From Raphanus sativus (taxonomy: Eukaryota > Streptophyta > Magnoliopsida > Brassicales > Brassicaceae): 64,000 bases of DNA. The stretch spans positions 14,982,293-15,046,292 of the forward strand of contig NC_079514.1 of NCBI RefSeq assembly GCF_000801105.2. The letters run 5' to 3'. A program made the translations under genes and the position numbers. Within the stretch, counting starts at the first letter, position 1, and every line of letters starts with the position of its first letter. A model generated the notes under the pieces. That model saw only the letters and a list, made by a program, of their open reading frames with translations. It was not told the DNA's origin and did no database searches. Below, piece by piece: positions 61,650 through 64,000 of the stretch.

Positions 61650-64000
61650 GACTTGCTTATTGGACAGAGAGGACGACATCTAGTGCATTGCCGCTTAGAC
61701 AGAACCCTTGCTAATAGCTCCTGGTACGATACCTTCCCGCAGAGCCGTTGCCATTACCTCCGTTTTGAAGGGTCCGATCATAGGCCAGTGCACTCTACAT
61801 TCAGCTCGGCTCGCAGGAAAATGGGGAAAATCTTCCGGTTCGACAGAAGACTCAAAGATGTGGAGGAGGTTCGGAAGCTCATTGAATCTACCTGGAACGC
61901 TTCCCCTCAATGCTCGGTGGCTCAACGCCTTGTCGCCTGTCGTCGAGCAATCGTTCAATGGAGCCGTGAACACTACTCCAACAGCCGTAAAACTATTGAT
62001 GAACTTCGACACAAGCTTGATGCAGCTATGGCGGACCAGGCAACAGAGGATGCGATTGCCATCATAACCAAAGCGCTCCTTGAAGCCTACAAAGCCGAGG
62101 AGGCCTTTTGGAAACAACGGAGCCGTCTCCTATGGTTGACTTTGGGGGATAAGAACACAGGTTTCTTTCATGCTGTCTCCAAGGGACGTCAAGCACGGAA
62201 CAGACTCACTATGATGGAGAGTGTAACCGGAGAACCGCTATACGAGGAAGAACACATTGCGGCAGAGATAGCTCGATATTTCACGGAAATCTTCACTACT
62301 TGTGGCTCAAATGGGGAAGACACTGTGGAGCGAGCTCTCTCCCGACGTATCTCCAGCGAAGTAAACAAGGAGTTGACTACTATCCCATCGGCTACGGAGA
62401 TACGGAAAGCTCTTTTTGCCATTCACCCGGATAAATCTCCCGGGCCCGATGGTTTCTCAGCTTCCTTTTTCCAAGCGAATTGGAATACGGTTGGCCCAGC
62501 GATTGTGGATGAGGTCCGAGGATTCTTCATCACCGGGATTATGCCGGAATCGATCAACAAGACCCAAGTACGACTTATTCCGAAAGGCCAACATGCGCTC
62601 AAGGTTGCGGACTACAGGCCCATTGCTCTTTGTAACGTTTACTACAAGATCATCTCGAAGATTCTTTCACTCCGACTCCGCCCGGTCCTCAGCAGTGTCA
62701 TCTCCGAGAACCAATCTGCGTTCCTCCCCGGGCGAGCCATTGCGGACAATGTGCTGATTACCCATGAGATTCTCCACTATCTCAAGAACTCGGATGCGAA
62801 GAAACACTGCTATATGGCGGTTAAGACGGATATGAGTAAAGCTTATGACCGTCTCGAGTGGGATTTTGTGAGATTGGTCTTCGATAAGCTGGGCTTTGAT
62901 GCGATTTGGGTTCACTGGGTCCTGCAGTGTATTTCCACTGTCACTTACTCCTTCCTGGTTAATGATTCTGCGTTAGGACAAGTGATACCGCAGCGGGGGA
63001 TTCGTCAGGGAGACCCCCTTTCACCATATATCTTCATACTGTGCGGTGAAGTTCTCTCCGGTCTATGCAGAGCGGGACAGGATAGTGGAGAGCTCTCGGG
63101 AGTAAAGATCGGCCAGTACTGTCCTAGGGTCAACCATCTTCTTTTTGCGGACGACACGATGTTCTTTGCGAAAGCGACTGCGGAATGTTGCTCCTACCTT
63201 ACCTCTACTCTCAAGGCGTATGAGAAGGCATCGGGCCAGCTTATAAACGCAACAAAATCATCCATCTTCTTCTCTTCAAAGACACCACAGGAGACTCGCA
63301 GAAGGGTCAAATCCATCCTTGGTATTGAAAAAGAAGGTGGTGTCGGAAAGTACCTTGGTCTCCCCGAACTCTTTACTAGGAAAAAGAGTGATTTGTTCTC
63401 CTCCATAGTTGACAGAATCAAACTCCGAGCTGCTGCGTGGTCAACCCGTCGCCTCTCAAGTGCTGGAAAGTTGACAATGCTAAAGTCAGTTCTCTCCGCT
63501 GTCCCTACTTACGCTATGTCGTGCTTCCCACTCCCGATTGGACTATGCAACCAAATTCAGTCGGCCCTTACTCGCTTCTGGTGGGATAATGACCCATCGG
63601 CCAGGAAGATATGTTGGATCTCATACGAAGCGCTATCACACCACAAGGATAGCGGTGGTCTTGGTCTCCGAGACATTCAGGATTTCAATGTGGCGATGTT
63701 AGCAAAGAACAGCTGGCGCATCTTGCAAAACCCGGGCTGCCTCCTAGCTCGTCTACTTTGCGGAAAGTACTGCCACAACGCTAGCCTTCTAACAGTAACA
63801 TGTTCCTCGTCGGCCTCCCATGGTTGGAGAGGCGTTGTTGCAGGGTTCCAGTTACTGAAGCTGCAGCTGGGAAAAGCTATAGGCAATGGCCAGACCACAA
63901 AGATCTGGTCAGACTCGTGGATCTCCCCAACTGCAAAACTCCTTCCTTACGGTCCACCTACAGAAGTGAGCAGAGACTTGGTGGTGGCCGATCTTCTTAC
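61650..64000 (+). CDS. L1-type LINE ORF2 (endonuclease end, reverse transcriptase), partial
   Basis: One open frame runs to the window edge without a stop. It begins within the tail of the AP endonuclease (CRLDRTLANSSWYDTF, FEGSDHRP). A linker with WLTLGDKNTGFFHAVSKGRQ follows. The reverse transcriptase has PDKSPGPDGFSASFF, YRPIALCNVYYKIISKIL, ENQSAFLPGRAIADNVL, RQGDPLSPYIFIL and the catalytic FADD box near 63145. The start of the zf-RVT region is at the right edge (KIWSDSWIS). The endonuclease front is missing, so the copy looks 5'-truncated near 61640, the usual LINE fate. The intact frame suggests recent insertion. G+C is clearly higher than in surrounding DNA. The 3' end and A-tail are outside the window. 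Confidence 0.92.

Overview
This is plant nuclear DNA, almost certainly from Brassicaceae (Brassica or Raphanus type). The window is AT-rich. Its genes have introns with GT..AG borders, and the host genes read as orthologues of a block at the top of Arabidopsis chromosome 2. That block, recalled from memory, runs roughly At2g01970 to At2g02070. Between the host genes lies a dense, nested collection of transposable elements. No organelle, bacterial or viral genome segment is seen.

Host genes, all on the minus strand: an INDETERMINATE-DOMAIN zinc-finger transcription factor (IDD5/RAVEN-like, 3653-7359); a DXD-type nucleotide-diphospho-sugar transferase (31032-32606); a GARP/MYB-like transcription factor (33101-35487); the twin-CX9C complex I subunit NDUFB7/B18 (50231-50539); and a nine-transmembrane TM9SF/endomembrane-70 protein (52028-54384). 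All five are intact at the level of reading frame and splice sites.

Mobile DNA, left to right: a CACTA element with an intact TNP2-type transposase and a second regulatory-type protein but no visible right end (8809 to about 15580); a Helitron (18551-20425); a complete Kaonashi-type MULE with mudrA and a ULP1-protease gene and a perfect 9-bp target duplication (21332-29077); a Helitron carrying a hAT-like insert (29714-30904); an orphan Helitron 5' end (37793); a fold-back MULE whose arms contain pol III A/B-box-like cassettes (38178-39616); another Helitron with a hAT-like insert (39893-41393); a gene-capturing Helitron with a helicase remnant plus CDC48-like and nuclear-pore-anchor-like fragments (41795-46029); a PIF-like composite (54671-57983) that contains a deleted copy of the Kaonashi MULE (54881-57096) and an OVATE-family gene fragment; a small Helitron (59417-60157); a PIF/Harbinger-like element (60584-61523); and an L1-type LINE that runs off the right edge (about 61650-64000).

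The most unusual signals are the gene-capturing Helitron, the OVATE fragment inside a PIF-like element, the tRNA-promoter-like cassettes in the fold-back MULE, and a recurrent class of tiny (12-27 bp) A-tailed insertions, each flanked by a 10-20 bp duplication and scattered through the window.

Coordinates of element ends come from reading terminal motifs and target duplications by eye. Family names and Arabidopsis gene numbers come from memory and were not searched.
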